From assembly GCA_035527455.1 (NCBI GenBank), contig DATLAN010000227.1, positions 1-62,009 on the forward strand: a stretch of 62,009 nt of DNA, given 5' to 3'. Below are positions 31,734 to 40,245 of this stretch, one piece after another. Both the position numbers and the translations under genes were made by a program. Below the pieces are notes generated by a model. The model saw only the letters and a program-made list of their open reading frames with translations. It did no database searches and had not been told where the DNA came from. Each line of letters begins with the position of its first letter. The first letter of the stretch is position 1. The stretch comes from DATLAN01 sp035527455. Its GTDB lineage: Bacteria > Planctomycetota > Planctomycetia > Pirellulales > Thermoguttaceae.

Positions 31734-32843
31734 TCACTTCTTCGGGTTGACACTCGGGGTGACGGCGATGATTAACTGCATCATGGAACCGTCCACGCAT
31801 TGCGGACACCCCGCGACGACAACGGTTTGTCCGTGCTCAGCGGAAACCGTCGCATCAACGTCCCAGCAACGTAACCCGGAAGTCCGAAACTCTACGTCCA
31901 ATTCCATCGTGACCACGCCTTCTGGAGAAACCCGGGGGGTGACGGCGAGTTCCAATCGGACCCATTCGTAACTGGTGCCTGCCGTGTAAGGGTCGCTTGC
32001 CGCCCCAAACCTGTTGGCTGACTCCGCCAGAGTCACGACCGGTATGGCCGAGCTGGTCACGATGCGGGCCGGTTGGTTGTCGAGCGTCGTGAGACGGTGT
32101 TGGCTGAATACCGAAAGAAGATTCTGTTTGTCGGCCCACTCAAGCCATGCTGCCCCATCTTCTTTCAAGGTGGGAGTTCTCTTCACGTTTGCATCTTCTG
32201 AATCGTCGCCGGCCGAGGCGTCCTTCGCGGACGGCTCTTTCTTCAACAAGCGCTTTACCAGTTCGTCAGAATTCTTGCCGGTCGTTACTTCCGGTGTCGT
32301 GACCGCAATGCAGACGCCGATAGTCACGACGTCCAGCGGAGTGTCGAGCTTCGCGACAAGTTCGGTCACCTCGTCGATATCATCCGCCGGGCCGCTGACA
32401 AGCAGGCTGTTCGAGGTCGCCCCGGGAGCGAACAATACGGCACTACGCGGTTGCGTCCGCGTGTCGTAGTACCCGGGGTTGCGTACGAGGAACCTGTCCA
32501 ATGCCGTGGCAATATCGGCCGCCGGGACATGGTTCAGGTGAATCACCACCCGCTTGCGCTCTGGAACAGGCGCGTCGGCACCGCTGGACGCCTCCGGTTC
32601 GGCTGCAGATGAGCCGCTCGCATACGAGTAAGGTGGCGTTACAGCGCTCGGCGCATAGGGACGCGGCGTTTCAGCACTCGGCACATTTGGAGACGTCGTT
32701 GCGGTCGGTGGCGAGACGGTCGCTGTCCGGTTCGGCTCATCGGCCGCAACCGTCAGCAACGCACTGCAAACGACCACCGCGATGCCGAGAACCAGTGATT
32801 TTCTGACGCCCGCTCTGCTTGCTCCGAATCCTGTCTTGACCAT
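31734..32843 (-). CDS. Exported secretin-domain protein
   Basis: A 369-residue protein with a signal peptide (about 15-35, SLVLGIAVVVCSALLTVAAD), a Pro/Ser/Thr-rich linker (36-85), a NolW/secretin N-type domain (VIHLNHVPAADIATALDRFL; SNSLLVSGPADDIDEVTELV) and a short secretin core (WVRLELAVTPRVSPEGVVTM). It lacks the length of a GspD or PilQ channel. Planctomycetes carry many such short secretin-like exported proteins of unknown use. ATG 32843 has CGGAGA six bases upstream. Not part of a recognised secretion operon here. Confidence 0.75.
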   Translation of the reverse strand: MVKTGFGASRAGVRKSLVLGIAVVVCSALLTVAADEPNRTATVSPPTATTSPNVPSAETPRPYAPSAVTPPYSYASGSSAAEPEASSGADAPVPERKRVVIHLNHVPAADIATALDRFLVRNPGYYDTRTQPRSAVLFAPGATSNSLLVSGPADDIDEVTELVAKLDTPLDVVTIGVCIAVTTPEVTTGKNSDELVKRLLKKEPSAKDASAGDDSEDANVKRTPTLKEDGAAWLEWADKQNLLSVFSQHRLTTLDNQPARIVTSSAIPVVTLAESANRFGAASDPYTAGTSYEWVRLELAVTPRVSPEGVVTMELDVEFRTSGLRCWDVDATVSAEHGQTVVVAGCPQCVDGSMMQLIIAVTPSVNPKK

Positions 32844-32907
32844 AACAATTCTCCGAATGTTAGAGATCGGCGGTCCCCACCCGTCATTCGCGCAGAGTTC
32901 AGGCCGA

Positions 32908-32936
32908 ATCATAGATCATTCCGCGCGTTGGGGCAA
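32908..32936 (-). promoter_or_regulatory. Sigma-70-type promoter for the secretin-domain gene
   Basis: TTGCCC (32931-32936), 17-base spacer, TATGAT (32908-32913) on the minus strand. Start expected near 32901, giving a leader of about 58 bases to ATG 32843. Confidence 0.6.
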
Positions 32937-33007
32937 TGTCAGGGAAAGAAAAGGGAAGGAAAGGGGACATCACTGATATTGACAGATTGGGCAAGGAACG
33001 ATACTCC

Positions 33008-33148
33008 ATGCCGCGAACTGCCCGATCCACCGAAGCCGGGATGGTCTACCACGTTCTCAATCGAGGGAACGGGCGGATGAGGCTGTTTCACAAGGCCGCC
33101 GACTACGAGGCGTTCGAGCGTGCCCAACGGCTTGACCTGCGGATATGA
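33008..33148 (+). pseudogene. REP-associated tyrosine transposase (RAYT), N-terminal remnant
   Basis: ATG 33008 opens MPRTARSTEAGMVYHVLNRG, then NGRMRLFHKAADYEAFERA, a typical Y1 transposase N-terminus (compare MPRVARIVIPDCPHHVTQRG of the intact gene at 42595). The frame runs into unrelated residues and a stop after 46 codons; the HxH motif and catalytic Tyr are missing. AAAGGGGACATCAC at 32960-32973 resembles the end box of the intact element. The 323 bases after it hold only palindromic repeats. Confidence 0.8.
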
Positions 33149-33200
33149 CGAACGGGTGCCGTGCTTGACCGCGTCGGCGAATAGAAGTTCAGCCAAGTAG

Positions 33201-33292
33201 TGGTGCGACTACCGATAAATGTCGGCCGCCGCACGGCGACGATGTAGCTCGTTTGAGTATTCGCTCCCTGACATTTACCGACAGTCGCACCA
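33201..33292. repeat. Inverted repeat family G with 23-base arms
   Basis: TGGTGCGACTACCGATAAAT GTC (33201-33223) and GACATTTACCGACAGTCGCA CCA (33270-33292) are inverse complements with three mismatches, separated by 46 bases. A short CCAGTAGGTCAGGCTGTGCC follows. Confidence 0.8.
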
Positions 33293-33363
33293 GTAGGTCA
33301 GGCTGTGCCTGACGCCGGGTGCTGAGGTTCCTCGCAGAAATGAACTGCACATTTCTTGGCGAG

Positions 33364-33438
33364 GGTGGCACGCCCTGAGGAACGAAGGGCGTGGAAAACT
33401 GGCCAATCACGCCCTTCGTTCCTCAGGGCGTGCCACCC
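33364..33438. repeat. Inverted repeat family C, copy 1 (30-base perfect arms)
   Basis: GGTGGCACGCCCTGAGGAAC GAAGGGCGTG and its exact inverse complement, 15 bases apart. Each arm also has an internal CACGCCCT...AGGGCGTG palindrome. The same element with a different 14-base centre is at 46730-46803. It lies 33 bases past the mutS stop. Confidence 0.92.
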
Positions 33439-33471
33439 AATTGGATAAGTTGGTTCTGCGCGGGCCCCAAG

Positions 33472-36075
33472 CTACCGGCCCTTCTCTTCTCCCGCCAGCA
33501 TCTCCTGCCACTGCTGGATCAACTTTAGCGCCCGCATCGGGCTGGTGGCGTTGACGTCGAGCTTGCGGACCTCGTCCAACAGCGGGTGCTCCGCCGGGCC
33601 GAAGAGCGTGAGCTGGATCTCGCGGGGCTTCGGGGCGTCGATCGGGCGGGCGATCTTCGCGCGGCCGGAGGCGTCGAGATGCTCTTCCTCGAGTTGGTAC
33701 AAGATGTCCTTGCTCCGCTGGACGACCTCCTTGGGCACGCCCGCCAGCCGGGCGACGTGGATGCCGTAGCTCTTGTCCGCCGAGCCGTCGACGATCTTGT
33801 GCAGGAAGACCACTTCCTCCTGCCACTCGCGGACCGCCACGTTGAGATTCTTCACCTGCTTAAGCGATTGCTCCAGGTCGGTCAGCTCGTGGTAGTGCGT
33901 GGCGAAGAGCGTGCGGCAGCCGATCCGGTCGTGCAGGTATTCGACCACCGACCAGGCCAGCGAGATGCCGTCGTAGGTGCTCGTGCCCCGGCCGATCTCG
34001 TCCAAAATCACCAGGCTCCGCTTGGTGGCCGTGTTCAAGATCCGGGCCGTCTCGGTCATCTCGACCATGAACGTGCTCTGGCCGCGGGTCAGCTCGTCGC
34101 TGGCGCCCACCCGGGCGAAAATCCGGTCGGCGATCCCGATCGCGGCCTGCTTGGCCGGCACGAAGCTGCCGATCTGGGCCATCAACGTGATCAGGGCCAC
34201 CTGGCGGATGTAGGTGCTCTTGCCCGCCATGTTCGGCCCGGTGATCAGCAGGATCGTGCCCGACTCGTCGCCGGCCGTGGTGTCGTTGGGGACGAAGGTG
34301 CCGTCCGGCTCGACGATATCCAGCACCGGGTGCCGCCCGTCGATGATCCGCAGCACGGGCTCTTCGGTCATCTCCGGCCGGCAGTAGTTCCGCTCCCGGG
34401 CCAGTTCGGCCAACGCCGCCAGCACGTCGATCCGGGCGAGCACCGCGGCGGTCGATTGCATCCGCCGTCGCGAGGCGGCCACCGCGTCGCGCAGCTCCAG
34501 GAACAGTTCGTACTCCAGCTCCTTCGCCTTCTCGTCGGCCGTGAGCACCTTCTCTTCGTATTCTTTCAACTCCGGCGTGATGTACCGCTCGGCGTTCTTG
34601 AGCGTCTGCTTGCGGATGTAGTTGTCGGGCACCTTCTCGCGGTGCGTGTTGGTGATCTCGATGTAATAGCCGAACACCCTGTTGAAGCCGACCTTGGCGG
34701 GAATGCCGGTCCGCTGCGACTCGTGGGCCTGATACTGGGCGATCCACTGTTTCCCGCCGCGGGTCAGCTCGCGCAGCTCGTCGAGCCTGGCGTGGAACCC
34801 CTCGCGGATGAAGCCGCCCTCGCGCGCCAGGAGCGGACAATCGTCGACCAGCGCCGCATCGAGCTTGCTCCGCAGATCGACGCACAGATCGATTTCGGCC
34901 TCCAACTGGCCAAGCAGCGGGCTGTTGCGGCCGGTCAGCTTGGCCTTCACCCCGGGCAGACATCGCAGCGTGCGGCCCAGGAAGCTCAGGTCCCGCGGGC
35001 TGGCCCTGCCGGTGCTCACTCGGGCGAGTAGCCGCTCGACGTCGTACACCCGCCGCAGTGCGTCCCGCAGATCGGCCGAGAGCGACGGCTGGGCGACGAG
35101 TTCTTCCACGGCTTCGTGCCGGGCACGGATGGCGTCGATCTCCACCAGCGGATTGGCCAGCCAGTCGGCCATCATCCGCGAGCCCATCGCGGTGACCGAG
35201 CGATCGAGCACGGCCAGCAGCGACCCGTCGCGGCGGCCGTCGCGGATGGTGCGGGTGATTTCGAGGCTCCGGCGGCTGGCCTCGTCGATCTCCAGCGTGC
35301 CGGTCGACCGATAGGGGATCAGGCGATCGACGTGGTCCAGCGAGTTCTTCTGCGTCTCGTTGAGATAGTCGAGGATCGCGCCGGCGGCCCGAATCGCCTG
35401 CACGTCTTCCGGGGCGTCGTTGAATCCGAAGCCTTCCAGCCCGGCCGTGCCGAAGTGCTTGGACAACGCCTCGCGGCCGGTCTGATAAGCCAACGCCCAG
35501 GCCGGACGCCGCGTGACCATCATCTGCTCGTCGCGCACGCCGGGCAGCGGTTCGGCGTCTTCGCTCAAGAGACACTCGGCCGGCGCGATTCGGGCGAGCT
35601 GGTCGGTCACGCGGTTGGCCGGGAAGCCGGCCGCCACGAACCGCCCGGTCGAAAGCTCGACCCAGGCCACGCCCGCCGGATCGCCGGGCGCGACGGCCGC
35701 CAGGTAGTTGCTCTCCCGCGGGTCGAGCATCGCCTCGTCGGTGACCGTGCCGGGCGTGACGATGCGAGTGACTTCGCGGCGGACGAGCCCCTGGGCCTGT
35801 TTGGGATCTTCGACCTGCTCGCACACGGCCACCCGCATCCCGGCCGCGATCAGCTTGGCCAGGTAGCTTTCCAACTGGTGGTGCGGAAAGCCGGCCATGG
35901 GGATGGGGTTCTCGCCCTTTTCGCGGCTGGTCAGCGCCAGGTTGAGCGTGCGTGCGGCCGTCTTGGCGTCGTCGTGGAAGAGTTCGTAGAAATCGCCCAT
36001 CCGAAACAGCAACAGCGCATCGCCGCACGCCTGTTTCGCCTGCTGATACTGTTTCATCATCGGGGTGGTCGCCAT
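33472..36075 (-). CDS. mutS: DNA mismatch repair protein MutS
   Basis: An 867-residue mismatch-recognition ATPase. Domain I begins TPMMKQYQQAKQACGDALLL and holds the mismatch-wedge FRMGDFYELFHDDA (Phe-x-Glu motif: FYE). The connector, lever (KVGFNRVFGYYIEITNTHRE) and clamp follow, then the ATPase with Walker A TGPNMAGKST (about 613-622), STFMVEMTETARIL and Walker B LVILDEIGRGTST, and ATHYHELTDLE. The C-terminal helix-turn-helix dimer region is present. Length is near the usual 850-870. A weak TTGAGC-N18-TAGCAT lies directly upstream. No mutL is near. Confidence 0.97.
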   Translation of the reverse strand: MATTPMMKQYQQAKQACGDALLLFRMGDFYELFHDDAKTAARTLNLALTSREKGENPIPMAGFPHHQLESYLAKLIAAGMRVAVCEQVEDPKQAQGLVRREVTRIVTPGTVTDEAMLDPRESNYLAAVAPGDPAGVAWVELSTGRFVAAGFPANRVTDQLARIAPAECLLSEDAEPLPGVRDEQMMVTRRPAWALAYQTGREALSKHFGTAGLEGFGFNDAPEDVQAIRAAGAILDYLNETQKNSLDHVDRLIPYRSTGTLEIDEASRRSLEITRTIRDGRRDGSLLAVLDRSVTAMGSRMMADWLANPLVEIDAIRARHEAVEELVAQPSLSADLRDALRRVYDVERLLARVSTGRASPRDLSFLGRTLRCLPGVKAKLTGRNSPLLGQLEAEIDLCVDLRSKLDAALVDDCPLLAREGGFIREGFHARLDELRELTRGGKQWIAQYQAHESQRTGIPAKVGFNRVFGYYIEITNTHREKVPDNYIRKQTLKNAERYITPELKEYEEKVLTADEKAKELEYELFLELRDAVAASRRRMQSTAAVLARIDVLAALAELARERNYCRPEMTEEPVLRIIDGRHPVLDIVEPDGTFVPNDTTAGDESGTILLITGPNMAGKSTYIRQVALITLMAQIGSFVPAKQAAIGIADRIFARVGASDELTRGQSTFMVEMTETARILNTATKRSLVILDEIGRGTSTYDGISLAWSVVEYLHDRIGCRTLFATHYHELTDLEQSLKQVKNLNVAVREWQEEVVFLHKIVDGSADKSYGIHVARLAGVPKEVVQRSKDILYQLEEEHLDASGRAKIARPIDAPKPREIQLTLFGPAEHPLLDEVRKLDVNATSPMRALKLIQQWQEMLAGEEKGR

Positions 36076-36120
36076 GCCGCTATGCTAGCAGATCGTTCGG
36101 CCGCGGCTCAAGGGGGTGCC

Positions 36121-36206
36121 ATTTAGCCGCCGAACTTATTCGGCGCGTTTCGCGACCCTTTGCGTGTTTCCCGCACCGGCGCGCCGAACAAGTTCGGTGG
36201 CTGAAT
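36121..36206. repeat. Inverted repeat family E, copy 1
   Basis: ATTTAGCCGCCGAACTTATT CGGCGCG (36121-36147) and CGCGCCGAACAAGTTCGGTG GCTGAAT (36180-36206). Arms of 27 bases with a few mismatches and a 32-base centre; each arm contains a CCGAACTTxTTCGG palindrome. The second copy is at 36632-36717, across the RAYT remnant. Confidence 0.9.
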
Positions 36207-36367
36207 GGGGTCCATCAGAATTCGAATGGGAACGCCGTCACGAACGACCAACGTTGTCGCGGTTTACCTTCTTTGGCGGGATTGTCCTCGACATACTTGA
36301 GGCCCTGGCGACGGCCGCCGGAGTATCCAGAAAGACCTTCCAGCCTCCTCCGCCCCAGACCGGCCGC

Positions 36368-36618
36368 TCATCGTGGGGCCACTGCCAATGCCTGGCGACC
36401 GCTGAACTGCACGGGCGGAAACTTCAGTGCCTTCTTGGCTTCTTCACGTAGATGCCGATCGTGAGCAACGCCGCGAGCGACCGTCGCGTGCTGACCTTCG
36501 TTGCTTTGCCGAAACGCGCCAATTCCCAGGAACCGACGAAATCAGACCACGATCCCCGCGGGTCGTTCGGCAGCCAAAACCCGTAGGCCCCGAAGATCAC
36601 GTGGTATGCCAGCACCAT
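36368..36618 (-). pseudogene. Y1-type (RAYT/IS200-like) transposase remnant with frameshift
   Basis: Minus-strand frame 1 from 36618 reads MVLAYHVIFGAYGFWLPNDP, then SWSDFVGSWELARFGKATKV, the N-terminus of a REP-associated transposase subgroup. At about 36465 the match moves to another frame (AHDRHLREEAKKALKFPPVQ, then FSGRQALAVA), which is the expected continuation, and stops at 36368. The HxH and Tyr region is missing. Both sides are bracketed by palindrome family E. Confidence 0.8.
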
Positions 36619-36631
36619 CGCTACGTTCCCA

Positions 36632-36717
36632 ATTAGCCGTCGAACTTGTTCGGCGCGTTGTCGCGGAACGTGCATTAAATGCCGACCCAACGCGCCGAGC
36701 AAGCTCGGCGGCTAAAT
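36632..36717. repeat. Inverted repeat family E, copy 2
   Basis: ATTAGCCGTCGAACTTGTTC GGCGCGTT (36632-36659) and AACGCGCCGAGCAAGCTCGG CGGCTAAAT (36689-36717). Same family as 36121-36206, on the other side of the transposase remnant. Confidence 0.9.
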
Positions 36718-36770
36718 AATAGCGTAGCCGATTGTCCTATCTGCTTCAACCGATGTCCGGCGCGGCGTCC

Positions 36771-36799
36771 TTGTCACGTTGTGGATTGCGGCGTATGAT
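36771..36799 (+). promoter_or_regulatory. Sigma-70-type promoter for HSP70-like gene
   Basis: TTGTCA (36771-36776), 17-base spacer, TATGAT (36794-36799). Start near 36806 leaves only about 8 bases to GTG 36814 but 29 bases, including GAAGG, to GTG 36835, which supports the latter start. Confidence 0.6.
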
Positions 36800-36834
36800 G
36801 ATCGGGACCGGTTGTGAAAGAAGGCCCGTCGATC

Positions 36835-39792
36835 GTGAATCCCACCGACTCATCCAACAATGCACTGCCCCGTTACGTCGTCGGCATCGATTTGGGTACG
36901 ACCAACTCGGCGGTGACTTACGTCGATACGTCGCGGTCGCCGTGGCGGGTGCGGACGTTTGCCGTGCCGCAACTGGTCGCGCCGGGGCAGGTCGAGCGGC
37001 GCGAAACGCTGCCATCGTTCCATTACCAGCCGGCCTCGGGCGAAATGGGCCAAGGGGCGCTGCGGCTGCCGTGGAGCACCGCCGAGCCCGAAGCGGCCGT
37101 CGGCTTCTTCGCCCGGGATCATGGGGGCATGGTGCCGGGTCGGCTGATCGCGTCGGCCAAGTCGTGGTTGTGTCACTCGGGCGTGGACCGCACGGCCGAC
37201 CTCTTGCCCTGGCACGGGGCGGCCGACGTGGATCGGCTCTCGCCCGTCGAGGCCGCCGGGCGGTACCTCAAACACATGGCCGACGCCTGGGACGCCGCGT
37301 TTCCCGGCCACCCGCTTCGCGATCAGGACATCGTGCTCACGCTGCCGGCCTCCTTCGACGAGGTCGCCCGGGAGCTGACCGTCAAGGCGGCAGCCCAGGC
37401 GGGGCTGCCGCGGGTGGTGTTGATCGAGGAGCCCCAGGCGGCCTTCTACGCGTGGCTCGACAAGCACGCCGACGATTGGGAGCGGATCGTCGAGCCGGGG
37501 CAGAAGATTCTGGTCTGCGACATCGGCGGCGGCACGTCCGACTTCACCTTGATCCGCGTGCGTCGCGGCGAGGGCGGCAAGGTCCAGTTTCATCGCGTGG
37601 CCGTCGGCGATCACCTGATCCTCGGCGGAGACAACTTCGATCTGGCGCTGGCCCATCACATCGAGCGGCGTTTGGCGGAGGGTGATGCGCCGACCAGGCT
37701 CGAACCGCGACAATGGGCCGTGCTGGTGCGAACGTGTCGGCAAGTCAAGGAGACCTTGCTCGGCGAAGAGGCACCGCAGCGACTCACCGTCAATCTGCCG
37801 TCGACCGGCGCGCGGCTGATCGGCGGCGGACGGCAGATCGAGGTCAGCCGCGAGGAAGTCGAGAACGTGTTGCTCGACGGCTTCTTTCCGCACGTGGGGT
37901 TGGAAGAGAAGCCGTTGCGGCGGCAGTCGGGTTTCCAGGAGTTCGGGCTGCCGTACGCGCCGGACCCGGCGATCACGCGTTGCCTGGCGGCGTTCTTGAC
38001 CGCGCACCGCCACGTGGCGCTGGACGACGTGGAGATGCCGCCGGGCGTGGATCCGGCCCGGCCCGACGTGGTGTTGTTCAACGGCGGGGTGTTCGCATCG
38101 CCCCTGTTGCGGCAGCGGCTGTTGGAGGTGTTGCGGAGTTGGTTTGCGGAAGAGAATGTGGGAGGCGACTCCGTCGGCGATTCCCCCTCACCCCGGCCCT
38201 CTCCCGGAGGGAGAGGGAGAGGCGAGTCGCCCTCACCCCGGCCCTCTCCCGGAGGGAGAGGGAGGTGGGAGCCGCTGGGGGTGGATCACGATCGGCTCGT
38301 TCTGGCGGTGGCCCGGGGCGCGGCCTATTACGGCATGGTGCGTCGCGGCCAGGGCGTGCGAATTGCGGCGGCTCTGGCACGGACTTACTACATCGGGGTG
38401 GAAGGCATTGCCGATCCGGCAGCCGTGGGGAAGGAAGCGGCGGCCGTCTGTCTGGTGCCGGCCAGGGTCGAGCCCGGGCACGACGTCGACCTGACGCAGC
38501 GGAAGTTCGACCTGCGGATCTCCGAGCCGGTGGAGTTCCCGCTGTACGTCTCCAGCACGCGGCTGACCGACCAGCCGGGCGAGCTGGTCGCCGTCGATCG
38601 CGAGCAGATGACGCCGCTGCCGCCGATGCGCACCGTGCTTAGGACCCGGAAGAAGAGCGACTCGGGCACGGTTGCGGTCCACCTGCACGCGCGGCTGACG
38701 GAGATCGGCACGCTGGAGCTATGGTGCAGCGAGATCGCCGGGCGGGGGAGCTGGCGGCTGCAATTCGACGTTCGTTCGGCCACTCGGACCGATGTCGCCG
38801 CGCACGAGTCGGCGGCCGAATCGGAAGGGATCGTCGACGAGGCGATCTGGCGGAAGTGTGCCGCGCTGATCCGAGACACGTTCGAGCCCGAAGGGAAAGA
38901 GCGGCCGGCCAGGCTGGTCAAGAATCTCTCCCAGGCGATCGGCAGCGCGCGGAACTACTGGCCGGCGTCGCTGTTGCGCCGGATCTGGGAGGCATTGATG
39001 GACCTGGAGCCGGGCCGGCGGCGTAGCCCGTCCCACGAGGCTCGCTGGTTGAACCTGCTGGGCTTCTCGCTGCGGCCGGGATACGGCATGGCCGTGGACG
39101 ACTGGCGCGTGGCCCAGACCTGGACCACCGTACAAGGCCGGATCGTACACCCCGGCGCGGCGACTCGGGTGGAGGGGTGGATTCTCTGGCGGCGGATCGG
39201 CGGCGGGCTGGCGGCCGGACAACAGCAGGCCCTGGCCGAGCCGCTCTTGGGTCCCGTCCGCGGACTCCACCGCCAGTCGACCACCGGCAAGCGGAAAGGC
39301 ACCGACTTCACCTTCGCCGTGCCGGAAACGGCCGAAATGTGGCGACTGCTCGGATCGCTGGAACTGCTGAAAGTCGCTACGAAGATCGAGCTGGGCAGTA
39401 TTCTCTTGGACCTGCTGCCGAAGCCTAAGATGGCGCCCGTGCGGGCGGCGATCACCTGGGCGCTGGGGCGGATCGGGGCCCGGCAGCCGATCCACGGGCC
39501 GCTGAACACGGTGGTGCCGGCCGAGACGGCCTCCGACTGGGTGGGCCGGCTGATGGACTCACCCGGCGACGACCCCGACCACCGGCTGGCCGCGATGCAG
39601 ATGACCCGTCGGACCGACGACCGCTATCGCGACGTGTCGGACAAGACCCGCCGCAAGGTGCTCGACTGGCTCGAATTGCACGAATCGCCGGCCCATTTTC
39701 TCGAACTGGTGCGCGACGGCGGGCAGCTCGACGCGCAGGAGCAGGGCCTGGTCTTCGGCGAGGCGCTGCCCAAGGGCCTGCGGATCGTCTGA
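36835..39792 (+). CDS. HSP70 family (DnaK-like) protein with long C-terminal domain
   Basis: A 985-residue protein from GTG 36835 (GTG 36814 would add seven residues). The HSP70 ATPase domain is clear: phosphate-1 GIDLGTTNSAV (about 17-27), DIVLTLPASFDEVARELTVK, phosphate-2 CDIGGGTSDFTL and adenosine motif FNGGVFASPLL. The C-terminal half (about 590-985) is a separate domain with HEARWLNLLGFSLRPGYGMA, as in large bacterial HSP70 relatives of unknown client range, rather than a DnaK substrate lid. Within the ATPase domain (about 451-477) two in-frame copies of a palindromic repeat code for SPRPSPGGRGR twice, an insert that the family does not need. Confidence 0.88.
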   Translation: MNPTDSSNNALPRYVVGIDLGTTNSAVTYVDTSRSPWRVRTFAVPQLVAPGQVERRETLPSFHYQPASGEMGQGALRLPWSTAEPEAAVGFFARDHGGMVPGRLIASAKSWLCHSGVDRTADLLPWHGAADVDRLSPVEAAGRYLKHMADAWDAAFPGHPLRDQDIVLTLPASFDEVARELTVKAAAQAGLPRVVLIEEPQAAFYAWLDKHADDWERIVEPGQKILVCDIGGGTSDFTLIRVRRGEGGKVQFHRVAVGDHLILGGDNFDLALAHHIERRLAEGDAPTRLEPRQWAVLVRTCRQVKETLLGEEAPQRLTVNLPSTGARLIGGGRQIEVSREEVENVLLDGFFPHVGLEEKPLRRQSGFQEFGLPYAPDPAITRCLAAFLTAHRHVALDDVEMPPGVDPARPDVVLFNGGVFASPLLRQRLLEVLRSWFAEENVGGDSVGDSPSPRPSPGGRGRGESPSPRPSPGGRGRWEPLGVDHDRLVLAVARGAAYYGMVRRGQGVRIAAALARTYYIGVEGIADPAAVGKEAAAVCLVPARVEPGHDVDLTQRKFDLRISEPVEFPLYVSSTRLTDQPGELVAVDREQMTPLPPMRTVLRTRKKSDSGTVAVHLHARLTEIGTLELWCSEIAGRGSWRLQFDVRSATRTDVAAHESAAESEGIVDEAIWRKCAALIRDTFEPEGKERPARLVKNLSQAIGSARNYWPASLLRRIWEALMDLEPGRRRSPSHEARWLNLLGFSLRPGYGMAVDDWRVAQTWTTVQGRIVHPGAATRVEGWILWRRIGGGLAAGQQQALAEPLLGPVRGLHRQSTTGKRKGTDFTFAVPETAEMWRLLGSLELLKVATKIELGSILLDLLPKPKMAPVRAAITWALGRIGARQPIHGPLNTVVPAETASDWVGRLMDSPGDDPDHRLAAMQMTRRTDDRYRDVSDKTRRKVLDWLELHESPAHFLELVRDGGQLDAQEQGLVFGEALPKGLRIV
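38185..38262. repeat. Palindromic repeat family F, two in-frame copies in the HSP70-like gene
   Basis: CCCTCACCCCGGCCCTCTCC CGGAGGGAGAGGG at 38185-38217 and again at 38230-38262. Period 45 bases (15 codons), so the frame is kept. The hairpin is CCCTCTCC-CGGAGGGAGAGGG. The same protein string (PSPRPSPGGRG) is a familiar by-product of this repeat when read in frame. Confidence 0.92.
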
Positions 39793-39807
39793 CTCGGCAA
39801 ACGGGGA

Positions 39808-39895
39808 GTCGAGAAAGGGGACTGGCTCCGGGCCGCATTTCGGCTCCGCAGTCGCGAAAAACGTATGACGGCCCGGTGCCTGTCCCCTTTTCGAC
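39808..39895. repeat. Inverted repeat with GGGGACAGGCACC core
   Basis: GTCGAGAAAGGGGACTGGCT CCGGGCCG (39808-39835) and CGGCCCGGTGCCTGTCCCCT TTTCGAC (39869-39895). About 27-base arms with two mismatches and one indel. The core resembles the end boxes of the RAYT element at 42530-43285 (GGGGACAGTCACC). It lies directly after the HSP70-like stop. Confidence 0.85.
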
Positions 39896-39970
39896 GGCCG
39901 CCCATACCCGCCCTACCCCCCTGTCGAGCCACCCTGCAAGGGAAAAATCTGTTTTTCGGCGACGAACTAA

Positions 39971-39998
39971 TTGACATATTTGCCATATATGCTATAGA
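39971..39998 (+). promoter_or_regulatory. Strong sigma-70-type promoter for PEP-CTERM gene
   Basis: TTGACA (39971-39976), 16-base AT-rich spacer, TATAGA (39993-39998). The surrounding 50 bases are strikingly AT-rich. A start near 40005 gives a leader of about 240 bases to ATG 40246. The leader has no recognised riboswitch; it is otherwise empty of genes. The 453-base gap 39793-40245 thus holds a repeat, this promoter and the leader. Confidence 0.7.
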
Positions 39999-40245
39999 TG
40001 AACTATCAGTTTACTTTTCGGTCACCCCACGTGAGGCAGCGCGCGGCGCCGCAGGCGTCCAACGACAACAACGGGCTCCAGGCAACACGCCCCAGGGCGC
40101 GGACCGCGCCGGTGGCCGATGTGCCTCGTTGTCGATCTCGCTCGGTGCGGGGTCGTCGCGGCTGTCTCCTTTCTGGATTCCCGCCCCGTTGAGAAACGTT
40201 GCCGCCGGTGAAGCCAGCGTGCCCAAGCTCGTCGGAGAAACACCT

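Noticed and set aside
36076..36111. Leaderless promoter for mutS (TTGAGC-N18-TAGCAT)
   Set aside because: Match is only 4 of 6 at each element and spacing is not optimal; noted in the mutS entry but not listed.
39998..40192. Small open frame in the PEP-CTERM leader
   Set aside because: Starts within the -10 element region, no ribosome site, Arg-rich composition typical of non-coding GC-rich DNA.
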